Positions 42,126-48,771 of a stretch of 50,420 bases of DNA are shown in pieces. Made by a program: the position numbers and the translations under genes. The stretch comes from Marinobacter azerbaijanicus. GTDB taxonomy: Bacteria > Pseudomonadota > Gammaproteobacteria > Pseudomonadales > Oleiphilaceae. The notes under the pieces are model-generated. The model had not been told where the DNA came from. It searched no databases and worked only from the letters and a program-made list of their open reading frames with translations. The stretch's first letter is position 1; each line of letters begins with the position of its first letter. The stretch covers positions 1-50,420 of the forward strand of contig NZ_JASSVS010000017.1 of the NCBI RefSeq assembly GCF_030250645.1, given 5' to 3'.

Positions 42126-42194
42126 CATGTCTATCAACTTCGCGCCCTTGGCGCCGGACGCAGCAAAGCTGCGCCGGTTATTGAAGCGTTAAAA
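42120..42194 (+). other. attC: attC site after the Pycsar genes
   Basis: The left core TCTTAAC (42120-42126) overlaps the pycC stop; the right core is GTTAAAA (42188-42194). Inside, CCGG-A-CGCAGC / GCTGCG-CCGG forms a stem with one unpaired A and loop AAA, the expected extrahelical pattern. The L boxes are weak. The order gene-attC is correct for a cassette. Confidence 0.6.
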
Positions 42195-42202
42195 GGTAAA
42201 GC

Positions 42203-42799
42203 ATGGAAAGTAGAGCTCGCAGAAAATACGCTTCGATGATGTGGGAATGTCGCTATAGGGTAGAAACACTGCGTGATTTCATATCCGGAAAAACTCACTG
42301 CACCTATCTCCAGACCACGATCGAGTCAGAAGCCCTTCAGTTACGGAAATTGCTTGAGTTGATTGCGTTCTCCTCGCTAGTGTCATACCAAGAGGCCTAC
42401 CGTTCCGTGAGAAAAGATATTGCGAAGGATTGGCATGCGGCTAGGATCTTGCGCAAGATTGAGAGCATCAACCCTGATTTCTATCCAGTCCCGATAGACG
42501 GTTTCGATAGACAAGGCTGGCATAGAGTTCAGGGTGGGTACCTTACAAGAAAACAGTTCGAACGGTTATACGATGAATGTGGAGCTATGCTTCACTCTCA
42601 AAATCCGTTTTCAAAAGGGAAGAGTTCATCGACCTTTCATAAAAAGGTGCCTGGTTATTTGGGCAGAATTGAGACCTTGTTGTCAGAGCATTTGGTGGAG
42701 CTTGCTGAATCACGAGAGCTCATTCACGTGATCGCTCCGATGGAAGAAAATGCACCAATCCAGGTACGCCACTTAGTACGGGAATCGAACCACGTTTAA
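42203..42799 (+). CDS. Cassette-borne hypothetical protein (possibly HEPN-like)
   Basis: This 198-residue protein starts 8 bp after the attC core and ends inside the next attC, so it is a complete single-gene cassette. I do not recognise the family. The segment TIESEALQLRKLLELIAFSSLVS recalls the helix that opens some HEPN-type proteins, and CGAMLHSQNPF contains a conserved-looking His, but no clear Rx4-6H is seen. Cassette genes next to Pycsar may also be defensive; that is only inference from context. Confidence 0.6.
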   Translation: MESRARRKYASMMWECRYRVETLRDFISGKTHCTYLQTTIESEALQLRKLLELIAFSSLVSYQEAYRSVRKDIAKDWHAARILRKIESINPDFYPVPIDGFDRQGWHRVQGGYLTRKQFERLYDECGAMLHSQNPFSKGKSSSTFHKKVPGYLGRIETLLSEHLVELAESRELIHVIAPMEENAPIQVRHLVRESNHV

Positions 42800-42851
42800 C
42801 AAGTCACGGAAGGCGGGCGCGCAAGACGCGCCGCTTCGTTCAGCGTTGAAT
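42794..42851 (+). other. attC: attC site after the hypothetical cassette gene
   Basis: GTTTAAC (42794-42800, overlapping the stop codon) matches the RYYYAAC core and GTTGAAT (42845-42851) the GTTRRRY core. The 58-bp length and GC-rich inner palindrome (AAGGCGGGCGCG / CGCGCCGCTT with unpaired G) are typical of short attC sites. Confidence 0.72.
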
Positions 42852-42895
42852 ACCAGAAAAATCTCAATGACCGCTCATGGCCGATAGCGGCAGTA
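42852..42895 (+). repeat. Right flank of cassette locus 2 (shared with 15014 and 47565)
   Basis: CAGAAAAATCTCAATGACC followed by GCTCATGGCCGATAGCGG matches the sequence after the attC at 15014. The shared segment after unrelated cassettes suggests a common recipient site. Confidence 0.6.
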
Positions 42896-42909
42896 TGCGA
42901 TATGGTCGT

Positions 42910-42946
42910 TTTCTTTACGCACTCCGCCCTGGAGAGCGTAAAGAAA
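42910..42946. terminator. Long hairpin downstream of the DUF2384 gene
   Basis: TTTCTTTACGC / GCGTAAAGAAA (11-bp arms) with an inner CTCC/GGAG stem. It lies between the + strand cassette end and the end of the minus-strand gene at 43032 and may end transcripts from both sides. A second palindrome lies at 43003-43023 (CTACTAAGGA/TCCTTGGTAG). Confidence 0.5.
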
Positions 42947-43031
42947 TTGCGTAAATATTTCTACTTTCAGAAAAGGTGCGTTTTCTTTCGATTGCTTGCG
43001 AACTACTAAGGAATCCTTGGTAGTTGCCGCC

Positions 43032-43244
43032 TCATCCAAGCCAGCCGGCCTCCAGCGACCGCAGACAGCGGCACAGCACCTCGGCACGGCCCGCAGCCAT
43101 CAGCTGCTCAGCGGTTCGGTAATCGAACACATCGATTGGCTCGTTGTGGAACCAGGTGCGGGCTTGAGTTCTCGAGCCGCAGACCCGCTCGGCGGCGTCC
43201 AGCACTGCCGCTGTGTCTTTTTCAATAGCGCTGGGTTCTGTCAT
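43032..43244 (-). CDS. DUF2384 (Xre/MbcA/ParS toxin-binding domain) protein, copy a
   Basis: This 70-residue protein (MTEPSAIEKDTAAVLDAAERVCG, ARTWFHNEPIDVFDYRTAEQL, VLCRCLRSLEAGWLG) is a lone toxin-binding domain of the Xre/MbcA/ParS antitoxin family without the usual N-terminal HTH. In complete systems the domain neutralises a RES-type toxin; none is encoded here. A tandem, frameshifted copy lies 321 bp upstream at 43352-43565. Confidence 0.75.
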   Translation of the reverse strand: MTEPSAIEKDTAAVLDAAERVCGSRTQARTWFHNEPIDVFDYRTAEQLMAAGRAEVLCRCLRSLEAGWLG

Positions 43245-43351
43245 GGGCCACTCCTGGATTCAGAAGATCACGGGCACACACCCAAACTTGGCACGGCCAA
43301 CATGGTGACGCCATGGTGTAAAGTAAACGAAGGTTTTCTTTCGTGCATCCA

Positions 43352-43565
43352 CTAGCCGGCTGGGCCTGCTTCCAGTGACCGCAGATAGCGCAGTAGATCG
43401 TTGGTGCGCCCAACGCTCACCAGTGGCTCGGCGGTCTGGTAGTCAAAAACGTCAATTGGCTCGTTGTGGAACCAGGTGCGGGCTTGTTCCCTCGAGCCGC
43501 AAACCCACTCCAGCGGCGTCCAGTACTGCCGCTGTGTCCTCCTCGATAGCGCTGGGTTCTGTCAT
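43352..43565 (-). pseudogene. DUF2384 protein, copy b, frameshifted
   Basis: Near-duplicate of copy a. It starts MTEPSAIEEDTAAVLDAA, then one extra base in the GCTGGAGTGGGT stretch (copy a: GCCGAGCGGGT) throws it out of frame. The remainder, in the shifted frame, reads TWFHNEPIDVFDYQTAEPL and LLRYLRSLEAGPAG to a TAG at 43352. The insertion leaves only a 37-residue product. The duplication spans about 230 bp including the upstream region. Confidence 0.8.
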
Positions 43566-43815
43566 GGGATACTCCTGGATTGAGAAGCTCATGGAGCTCA
43601 CACCTAACCTGGGTACGGCCACCAACAGGCTTCGGCTGATGGACACAGCCCCGAAACGGCTATCACCGCACTGGCTGTCGCGCAGGAGCTTTGGGAGGTT
43701 CAGAAAAGCCTAGGTGACGGACGGCAGGTCAAGTTCGATCGTCGCCCTGACCTCACAACGGGGGGTGGCCATCACAGCTTGGTCCCTCCAGAGGGTGCCG
43801 AACAAAGCGTAAGAG
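43564..43815 (+). pseudogene. Decayed homologue of the small acidic ORF at 46234
   Basis: One frame gives NRLRLMDTAP, then after a frameshift ETAITALAVAQELWEVQK and SLGDGRQ, closely matching HGLRLEAVDPNASRAMLAIAHELWEMQK and TLGDGRR of the protein at 46234. It reads away from the DUF2384 copy b start. It shows that the DUF2384/acidic-ORF unit is repeated in this region in both orientations. A hairpin (AGGCCATC/GATGGCCT, 43814-43832) follows. Confidence 0.65.
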
Positions 43816-43862
43816 GCCATCGGCGATGGCCTGGCGAGGGTCAAGGTCAAGCGGGAGAAGGG

Positions 43863-44273
43863 CTACAGCCTTACCCGGTCTTCATCACCGTTGATTGTCG
43901 GGCGCTCCATGTTCACGCGTAGCCACGTCTCGCGTAGCGTACCAATGTCGCCGGTAGCGATGACTTCCAGCGGTGACCGACCATCGAAGCCTTCGTTGTA
44001 ATTGGCCATTCTCATGAAACCATACAGGTTCTCGGGGTTATCGAAGATCACACGGAGCGCCGCGTGGATGTTCATCACGTAGCTGATGCGGGTGAGCTGG
44101 TCTTCATCCAGAGACACCTGCCATTTTAAATCGTGGCGCTGGGCACGCGCATAGGTTTCAGGTGAGACACGCAAGATGGCTGTACCTTGCTCAGCGGTGG
44201 CGCCCCACTTCCCCAGGATCGTGACGGCGGTCTTTAGCCCCGTGGTGGCCTTGTCTTGGTTCAGCATCTCCAT
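43863..44273 (-). CDS. Xre/MbcA/ParS-like antitoxin protein with HTH-like N-terminus
   Basis: This 136-residue protein starts at MEMLNQDKAT, overlapping the stop of the upstream gene (TGATG). The N-terminal half (AVTILGKWGATAEQGTAILRVSPETYARAQ) looks like the helix-turn-helix part of Xre/ParS antitoxins. The C-terminal half (RISYVMNIHAALRVIFDNPENLYGFMRM, GRSPLEVIATGDIGTLRETW) is the toxin-binding DUF2384 domain. It is the only member in the array with both parts. In known systems the next gene encodes a RES toxin; here its partner upstream is another DUF2384 protein. Confidence 0.75.
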   Translation of the reverse strand: MEMLNQDKATTGLKTAVTILGKWGATAEQGTAILRVSPETYARAQRHDLKWQVSLDEDQLTRISYVMNIHAALRVIFDNPENLYGFMRMANYNEGFDGRSPLEVIATGDIGTLRETWLRVNMERPTINGDEDRVRL

Positions 44274-44476
44274 CACACGACCCCGCCCCACTCAAGAGCT
44301 CGAAGGATGCGTTTGACTTGCTTGGCACCAGGCTCTGTACCACAGAGCATGATTGGCGGATGACCTCCTAGCGCTTCATTGGGACGAGTCAGCCAAGTGA
44401 TAGCCTTGTCCCTATCCTCAAAGGTTTCTTCAGCCAGGCGGACTACAGACTGGGTCGTAACTGATGTCTCAGCCAT
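44273..44476 (-). CDS. Small DUF2384-like protein, coupled to the next gene
   Basis: This 67-residue protein (VRLAEETFEDRDKAITWLTRP, LGGHPPIMLCGTEPGAKQVKRILRALEWG) has the size and C-terminal pattern of the toxin-binding domain. It is translationally coupled to the ParS-like gene by a TGATG overlap, an unusual arrangement of two antitoxin-type genes in a row. Confidence 0.7.
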   Translation of the reverse strand: MAETSVTTQSVVRLAEETFEDRDKAITWLTRPNEALGGHPPIMLCGTEPGAKQVKRILRALEWGGVV

Positions 44477-44682
44477 GTTGCGCCTCCGGTAATTGACCTC
44501 TACCGACGATTAGAGGTTGCTGTACTCAGTATGACACCTGACGGACCTCGGCGACTCGGAACAGCAGACTTTTCGGCCGGCACTACTTGGGGACAATTGT
44601 CACAGCCCCTCTGGCATGGCCACTGACTTGAGATCATGATGCCAAGAAAACCAGCGTTTTTCATTGATCAATGGAGGCGGTA

Positions 44683-44922
44683 ATGACCAAGCGAAGCGAT
44701 ACGCCGCTTGAGTGGCTGCCAATGCCTGAAACCATTGATCCAGAGAAGTACCATCCGGTCGCTGTCTGGCGGGCGGCTATAGGGTTGTTTGAGGGGGCTG
44801 AGCGCTGGTTGCATCAAGAGGTCATGGGGCTCGGAGGAGAGCGCCCCGTCGATGTGATGCGGGCAGACCTTCAGCAGGTGCTGGACCTGATAGGCAAGAT
44901 CGAGCATGGAGTTCATACCTGA
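44683..44922 (+). CDS. DUF2384 (Xre/MbcA/ParS toxin-binding domain) protein, copy e
   Basis: This 79-residue protein starts at MTKRSDTPLEW (GGAGG 5 bp before); an ATG 12 bp upstream is less likely. The segment AIGLFEGAERWLHQEVMGLGGERPVDVM then QQVLDLIGKIEHG is a clear toxin-binding domain of the ParS/MbcA type. It is divergent from the minus-strand pair. A 56-residue ORF and a serine recombinase follow in the same direction. Confidence 0.8.
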   Translation: MTKRSDTPLEWLPMPETIDPEKYHPVAVWRAAIGLFEGAERWLHQEVMGLGGERPVDVMRADLQQVLDLIGKIEHGVHT

Positions 44923-44974
44923 CCCGACCCCGTTGAGGGCGTGGCTGAGAGTTGGTGGGTGACCAGGGGGCACG

Positions 44975-45145
44975 ATGACAGGAGCAAGTGAGGAACAGGC
45001 GCCCAGGGCTGCCGATAGCGGCCCTCTGGAGCGCTTAAGGGCCTCGGTGAGCGAGTACATCGCACCGTTCGAGCCGGTGGGCATCGAGGACTGGGAGGCG
45101 CTGAACCTTGAGGATGTCACGGACACGTCGGGAGGTAACGCATGA
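44975..45145 (+). CDS. Small acidic ORF between DUF2384 gene and recombinase
   Basis: This 56-residue protein (MTGASEEQAPRAADSG at the start; SEYIAPFEPVGIEDWEALN near the end) has an AGGGGG site and its stop overlaps the recombinase ATG (ATGA). Its C-terminal part resembles, weakly, the C-terminus of the 141-residue ORF at 46234 (PVAFEVDWLDWLH), so both may be versions of the same family. Function unknown; perhaps a recombinase partner. Confidence 0.55.
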   Translation: MTGASEEQAPRAADSGPLERLRASVSEYIAPFEPVGIEDWEALNLEDVTDTSGGNA

Positions 45146-45816
45146 TCATCGGCTACGCCCGCGTCAGTACCCAAGACCAGAATCCCCAATTACAGCGTGC
45201 TGCCCTCGAGGAGGCTGGCTGCGAGCAAGTTTTCGAGGAGCGTGTCACCGGCACCAAGCGAGAACGCCCCGAGCTGCAGGCCTGCCTGCGAACCCTGCGT
45301 GACGGCGACACCCTGGTGGTGTGGAAGCTCGATCGGTTGGCACGCTCGCTCAAGGACCTGGTAGAGCTGATCCATGAGCTGAACGAGCGCGGTGTGGGCT
45401 TCCGGTCCCTCACCGAGGCGATCGATACCACCAGCGCCGGCGGCAAGCTGGTGTTCCACATCTTCGGGGCACTAGCGGAGTTCGAGCATAGCCTGATCCG
45501 GGAGCGGACCCTGGCTGGCCTGGCGGCGGCGCGTGCCCGTGGTCGAAAAGGGGGGCGTCGCCCCACCCTGTCGGCGGCGGATGTGCGAAAGGCCGCCGCG
45601 ATGCTGGCGGATCCCGAGCTCACCAAGACCGACGTGGCCAAGCACTTTGGAGTCAGCCGGGTGACCCTGAACGCGTCCCTGGAGCGTGAAGGCCTAGCCA
45701 AGGCGGCAAACCATCCTAAGCTCGAGCAGTTGCTGGCAGAGTGCGGTCCTGACGCGCCCGAGCTGGAAGAGCTGCGATCCTGGCAGGATGCGCCGTCTGT
45801 GGGGCGAGAAGTATAG
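45142..45816 (+). CDS. Serine recombinase (Tn3 resolvase/invertase family)
   Basis: This 224-residue protein has the catalytic Ser in MIIGYARVSTQDQNPQLQ, the VVWKLDRLARS motif, the long E-helix (FHIFGALAEFEHSLIRERT) and a C-terminal HTH (TKTDVAKHFGVSRVTLNASLE). It then has an extra acidic tail of about 35 residues not seen in short resolvases. It could resolve or invert DNA in this repeat-rich region. A broken relative lies at 46709. Confidence 0.93.
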   Translation: MIIGYARVSTQDQNPQLQRAALEEAGCEQVFEERVTGTKRERPELQACLRTLRDGDTLVVWKLDRLARSLKDLVELIHELNERGVGFRSLTEAIDTTSAGGKLVFHIFGALAEFEHSLIRERTLAGLAAARARGRKGGRRPTLSAADVRKAAAMLADPELTKTDVAKHFGVSRVTLNASLEREGLAKAANHPKLEQLLAECGPDAPELEELRSWQDAPSVGREV

Positions 45817-45868
45817 GGGCTGCTTTTCCATGGATTCCACAGCGCAGTTTCTATGGATTCCACGGCGC

Positions 45869-45893
45869 TGAATCGCCCCGAGTTTCGTAGTCA
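45869..45893 (+). mobile_element. IS3-family-like left end
   Basis: TGAATCGCCCCGAGTTTCG then TAGTCA resembles the terminal repeat of IS3-family elements and stands 37 bp before an ORF that begins like an IS3 OrfA. A related 25-bp end (20 matches) lies at 46906-46930 in the same orientation. No full transposase is present, so these are fragments. ATGGATTCCAC is repeated just upstream (45831 and 45852). Confidence 0.55.
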
Positions 45894-45929
45894 GCTCCAG
45901 GCCTTATACTGAAGGCACCAGGAGGTCCC

Positions 45930-46202
45930 ATGAGCCGTCAACGAAACACCGAAGAATTCAAGGTCGAAGCGATCAAGCAAATGACCGAACGTGGCCACCC
46001 CGTCGCTGAGGTGCTCGATGCTCAGGCTGTGCTGGATTATGCCGCTAAAGTGTTCGAGGACGCCGACATCGCTCGCGAGTGGCTGCACTGCGAGGCGCCG
46101 GCGCTATCTGACTCGCGGCCCGTGGATCTGCTCGGCACATCTAAAGGGCGGCAGTCGATACGCGAGGCATTGGGAAAAATCGAATGCGGCGAATTCTCAT
46201 GA
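45930..46202 (+). CDS. Fusion of IS3 OrfA start with a DUF2384 toxin-binding domain
   Basis: This 90-residue ORF has an AGGAGG site. The first 28 residues (MSRQRNTEEFKVEAIKQMTE, RGHPVAEV) are the start of an IS3-type OrfA transposase HTH; the remaining 60 (LDAQAVLDYAAKVFEDADIAREWLHC, PVDLLGTSKGRQSIREALGKIECG) are a ParS/MbcA toxin-binding domain. An insertion or recombination has joined them in frame, so the transposase start now drives the antitoxin-like part. It is followed by the acidic ORF and a broken recombinase, repeating the unit at 44683-45816. Confidence 0.75.
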   Translation: MSRQRNTEEFKVEAIKQMTERGHPVAEVLDAQAVLDYAAKVFEDADIAREWLHCEAPALSDSRPVDLLGTSKGRQSIREALGKIECGEFS

Positions 46203-46233
46203 CGCTCGATAGCGCATAACTTCGGAGTATCGG

Positions 46234-46659
46234 ATGGTTGTCTTCTCCGATCATGACATCCAGATCCTAGTTGATGATCTCAACGATCATGCCTCTTTGT
46301 TGCAAGAGCACGGTTTACGGCTGGAAGCTGTGGATCCTAATGCTTCTCGTGCCATGCTCGCTATTGCACACGAGCTTTGGGAAATGCAAAAGACGTTGGG
46401 TGATGGTCGACGCACGCTGCGTCGTGCACCACCCGAAGAAGGTGAGCCGAACGTCAAAGTGCACCATACATCAACAGGGCCGCCTTATGTGCGGATTCGA
46501 GACATCCCGGAAATGTATCGGGATGACTTCATGCGCTATCTACGTGGCGCAGCCAGGCCTGTCGTTGATGGTGAGACGGGGCCAGTCGCTTTCGAAGTTG
46601 ACTGGCTGGACTGGTTACACGATCGCCGGCCTGACCGCGGCGGCGGACGTGCTCCGTGA
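46234..46659 (+). CDS. Hypothetical acidic protein of the DUF2384-recombinase unit
   Basis: This 141-residue protein (DHDIQILVDDLNDHASLLQEHGLRLE, AIAHELWEMQKTLGDGRRTL, then PPYVRIRDIPEMYRDDFMRYLRG) belongs to no family I know. It lies 31 bp after the DUF2384 fusion gene. A decayed homologue is at 43564-43815, also next to a DUF2384 gene. Recurrence in this position suggests it functions with those proteins. Confidence 0.6.
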   Translation: MVVFSDHDIQILVDDLNDHASLLQEHGLRLEAVDPNASRAMLAIAHELWEMQKTLGDGRRTLRRAPPEEGEPNVKVHHTSTGPPYVRIRDIPEMYRDDFMRYLRGAARPVVDGETGPVAFEVDWLDWLHDRRPDRGGGRAP

Positions 46660-46708
46660 TGTTCATACCGCCACCTGACTATTTCAATACACAGCAAGAA
46701 GACCTTGC

Positions 46709-46927
46709 ATGATCATCGGCTATCTCCGCCTCAGCACCCGGTACCGGTCCGCCCAGCTGCAGCGTAGCGCCCTTGAAGAAGCCGATTGTGAGCAGGTCTT
46801 CGTGAAGCGAGTCACCCACATCAAGCGAGAGCGTCCCGAGCGGCAGGCTTACCTGCGTTCCCAACGCGACGGCGTCACTCTGGCGGCGTGGAAGCTCGGT
46901 CGGTTTGAATCGCCTCGGGTATTCTAG
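46709..46927 (+). pseudogene. Truncated, degenerate serine recombinase
   Basis: It starts MIIGYLRLSTRYRSAQLQRSA, matching the intact recombinase at 45142, and keeps the Ser. It diverges (e.g. RVTHIKRERPERQAYLRSQ) and is cut after residue 68, where an IS3-like end (46906) begins. The C-terminal two thirds are missing, so it is inactive. Confidence 0.85.
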
Positions 46928-47092
46928 TCACCCGCCAGGCTATGGAAGTCACCGAAGTTAAATCAGCTCGCAGTGCCGTCGCCCCAACCCCTTAGAGCGC
47001 TGAAGGTGCCGGCATGATTTATTGTGAATGGCGGGATCGCAGATGAGCGTTGCTGCGTCAGCGGGTCAGTTGTCAGGCTAACGAGATACGCC
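46928..47092. other. Short gap with no supported gene
   Basis: This stretch between the IS3-like end and the broken SRAP gene holds no ORF or repeat that I can support. Confidence 0.4.
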
Positions 47093-47370
47093 ATGTGTGG
47101 ACGCTGTGCGCTCTACAGTGATTACCCCAAGCTATCGGCCTCGCTGAGGCTACCGCTAGCCGAGCCTTCAGTGCCGCTCGCGCAGCGCTACAACGTTTCC
47201 CCGGGTACCTTCATCACGGCAGTACGCCGCGCCGATGATGAGGCGCCATTGGTGATGTGACTGAGCTGTGGTGGGGCTATCGCCCTCACTGGGCCAGCGA
47301 GAGAGCGCCGCAGCCGATCAATGCCACGGTGGAGAAGCTAGCAACCTCCAACTATTGGAGTCCGCAGTGA
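47093..47370 (+). pseudogene. SRAP/YedK (HMCES-like) gene, frameshifted N-terminal fragment
   Basis: MCGRCALYSDYPKLSASLRL then QRYNVSPGTFITAVRRADD is the start of an SRAP protein, whose Cys2 normally links to abasic DNA. The frame stops at 47260, but the next frame continues with ELWWGYRPHWASERAPQ then INATVEKLATSNYW, the expected following part. Similarity ends at 47370. The rest of the protein is absent. Confidence 0.8.
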
Positions 47371-48470
47371 ATCGCGACTCGACCTAAAGCGGAAATGCCA
47401 CCAAAAGCTGCAGGTACGCTTATAGGTGAATTTTTCGGCATGGAGCAATATTTTTACTAAACATAAGTATCAAATACCTAGGAAGTCAGATTTCACAAGC
47501 AAGCGCTTACAGACGGCCGGTCACTTGTTACACTCACGGCCGTTGCTGAAGCTCCACGTTATATAAAAATTTTCTCAAGGTCGGCTTATGGCCGAGAGGA
47601 TCCGCTTCAGCCTATGCTGAAGGAGTGAATTAGAGAGTTATAAGAGAATGATAGAGTAGATGGGTTTTATAAAAGACTGGTGAGTCAGATACTGCCCCTC
47701 AGCCTTTCCTTGGGAACCTGGCCACCGCCGGCTGTTGATTGCAATGCCGGTCCGTGTCGCTCGGGCTATCATTGTGATCTGCCATTGTGTCTATACTAAT
47801 CTTTATGCTTCGCCGACTGGACTTTACAATTGTATTGGCTCAGCCATTCCTTCAATGGAGTGCTGTTTTGCTTAGGTGAGACTCGGTTACCTGCCGAAGG
47901 ATAATGTCTGCATGTCGAGTTTTGGGCTGGCACCGGTGAGGCTGGGCATGATGCCGGGCTGTCTGATTGCCGCCCGAGCGGCTTACATTTCACTGATAGC
48001 CCTGACTCCCACGATTTCGCGTAGGCAATTTTCTCTTACATAAATGTTATCGTTGCGCTCGCGATGTCCGCTGCTGGAGATCAACAGTTGTGGGTCAGTC
48101 GCCAGCTCCGGGTGGCCAGCTGCCTGGCTCATCAGGAATCGGAACCAATTGGGCATAGCAGCATCCACCACTACGCATTCATTCCGACTCGATTGTCACG
48201 AAAAGGGAGGGTTTTTTTCGGACTCTCTAGGTCTCGTTGAACTTATTGTGCAGACTGAATTGCCAGCGAGCAGCCGTTAAGGCCAACGGTTCGGCATTGT
48301 TCGGACGGAACCCTTCACCATTTCGAGCCTGCGCCACAGTGCTACTGTAGGAATCCAAGCCAATCTGGTCACCCGCTATGCCCTTCTCGACATCTGCTGT
48401 CGCGCCTAGCCGAGAAACAAAAGCCTCTGCTCTAATCGGCCTCCATCCGTAAGCTAGTAATTGTAAAAAC
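47371..48470. other. Long gene-poor stretch with cassette-flank relatives
   Basis: No recognisable gene. GACCTAAAGCGG at 47381 resembles the left flanks at 12685 and 40724. An attC-like structure follows: ACGGCCG (47513-47519) pairs with CGGCCGT (47537-47543) inside GCGCTTACAG/CTGAAGC arms, ending in GTTATAT (47558-47564). A right flank at 47565-47602 (TTTTCTCAAGGTCGGCTTAT, then GGCCGAGAGG) is a weak match to 15014. This may be an empty or decayed third cassette locus. Minus-strand ORFs of about 62 residues at 47796-48171 are not supported. Confidence 0.4.
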
Positions 48471-48520
48471 TGAACGAAACTGAACGAAACTGAACGAAAC
48501 TGACAGAAAATGAACCAAAG
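48471..48520 (+). repeat. Five tandem 10-bp repeats (iteron-like)
   Basis: TGAACGAAAC occurs three times exactly in tandem (48471-48500), then TGACAGAAAA and TGAACCAAAG continue the 10-bp register. One repeat per helical turn puts all copies on one DNA face, as in iterons or cooperative operator arrays. It is 252 bp upstream of the MobV-like gene. No replication gene is seen next to it. Confidence 0.7.
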
Positions 48521-48728
48521 TGCCCATCACAGGGTTTGTCGAATTCCTATGTGTGCTGCAGCGCTCTAGGCAACCCTGGGCGCCTTTCAGGGCTGTAACG
48601 ACCTTGAGCCCAATGGGCATTGGTCCCCGTTAGCACCCTGTCAGACGGAGATAACCCTAGTCTGTATCAGCGCTTATCTCTCGGGTCCTAACCGTTGACC
48701 TGGTGAATGGCCCACCAAGCGGTGCCTA

Positions 48729-48744
48729 TACCCCTTATAGAAGG
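48729..48744 (+). repeat. 16-bp motif upstream of the MobV-like gene (shared with 39998-40013)
   Basis: Exact second copy of TACCCCTTATAGAAGG, 27 bp before the gene start. See the copy before AlpA. Confidence 0.5.
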
Positions 48745-48771
48745 GGGCAGCAACCACGAGAGGACGGCCGG

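Noticed and set aside
47796..48171. Two ~62-residue minus-strand ORFs
   Set aside because: No ribosome site, no family similarity and Ser/Pro-rich composition; probably chance frames in decayed DNA.
48471..48520. CRISPR array
   Set aside because: The units are 10 bp and contiguous without spacers, and there are no cas genes anywhere in the window.
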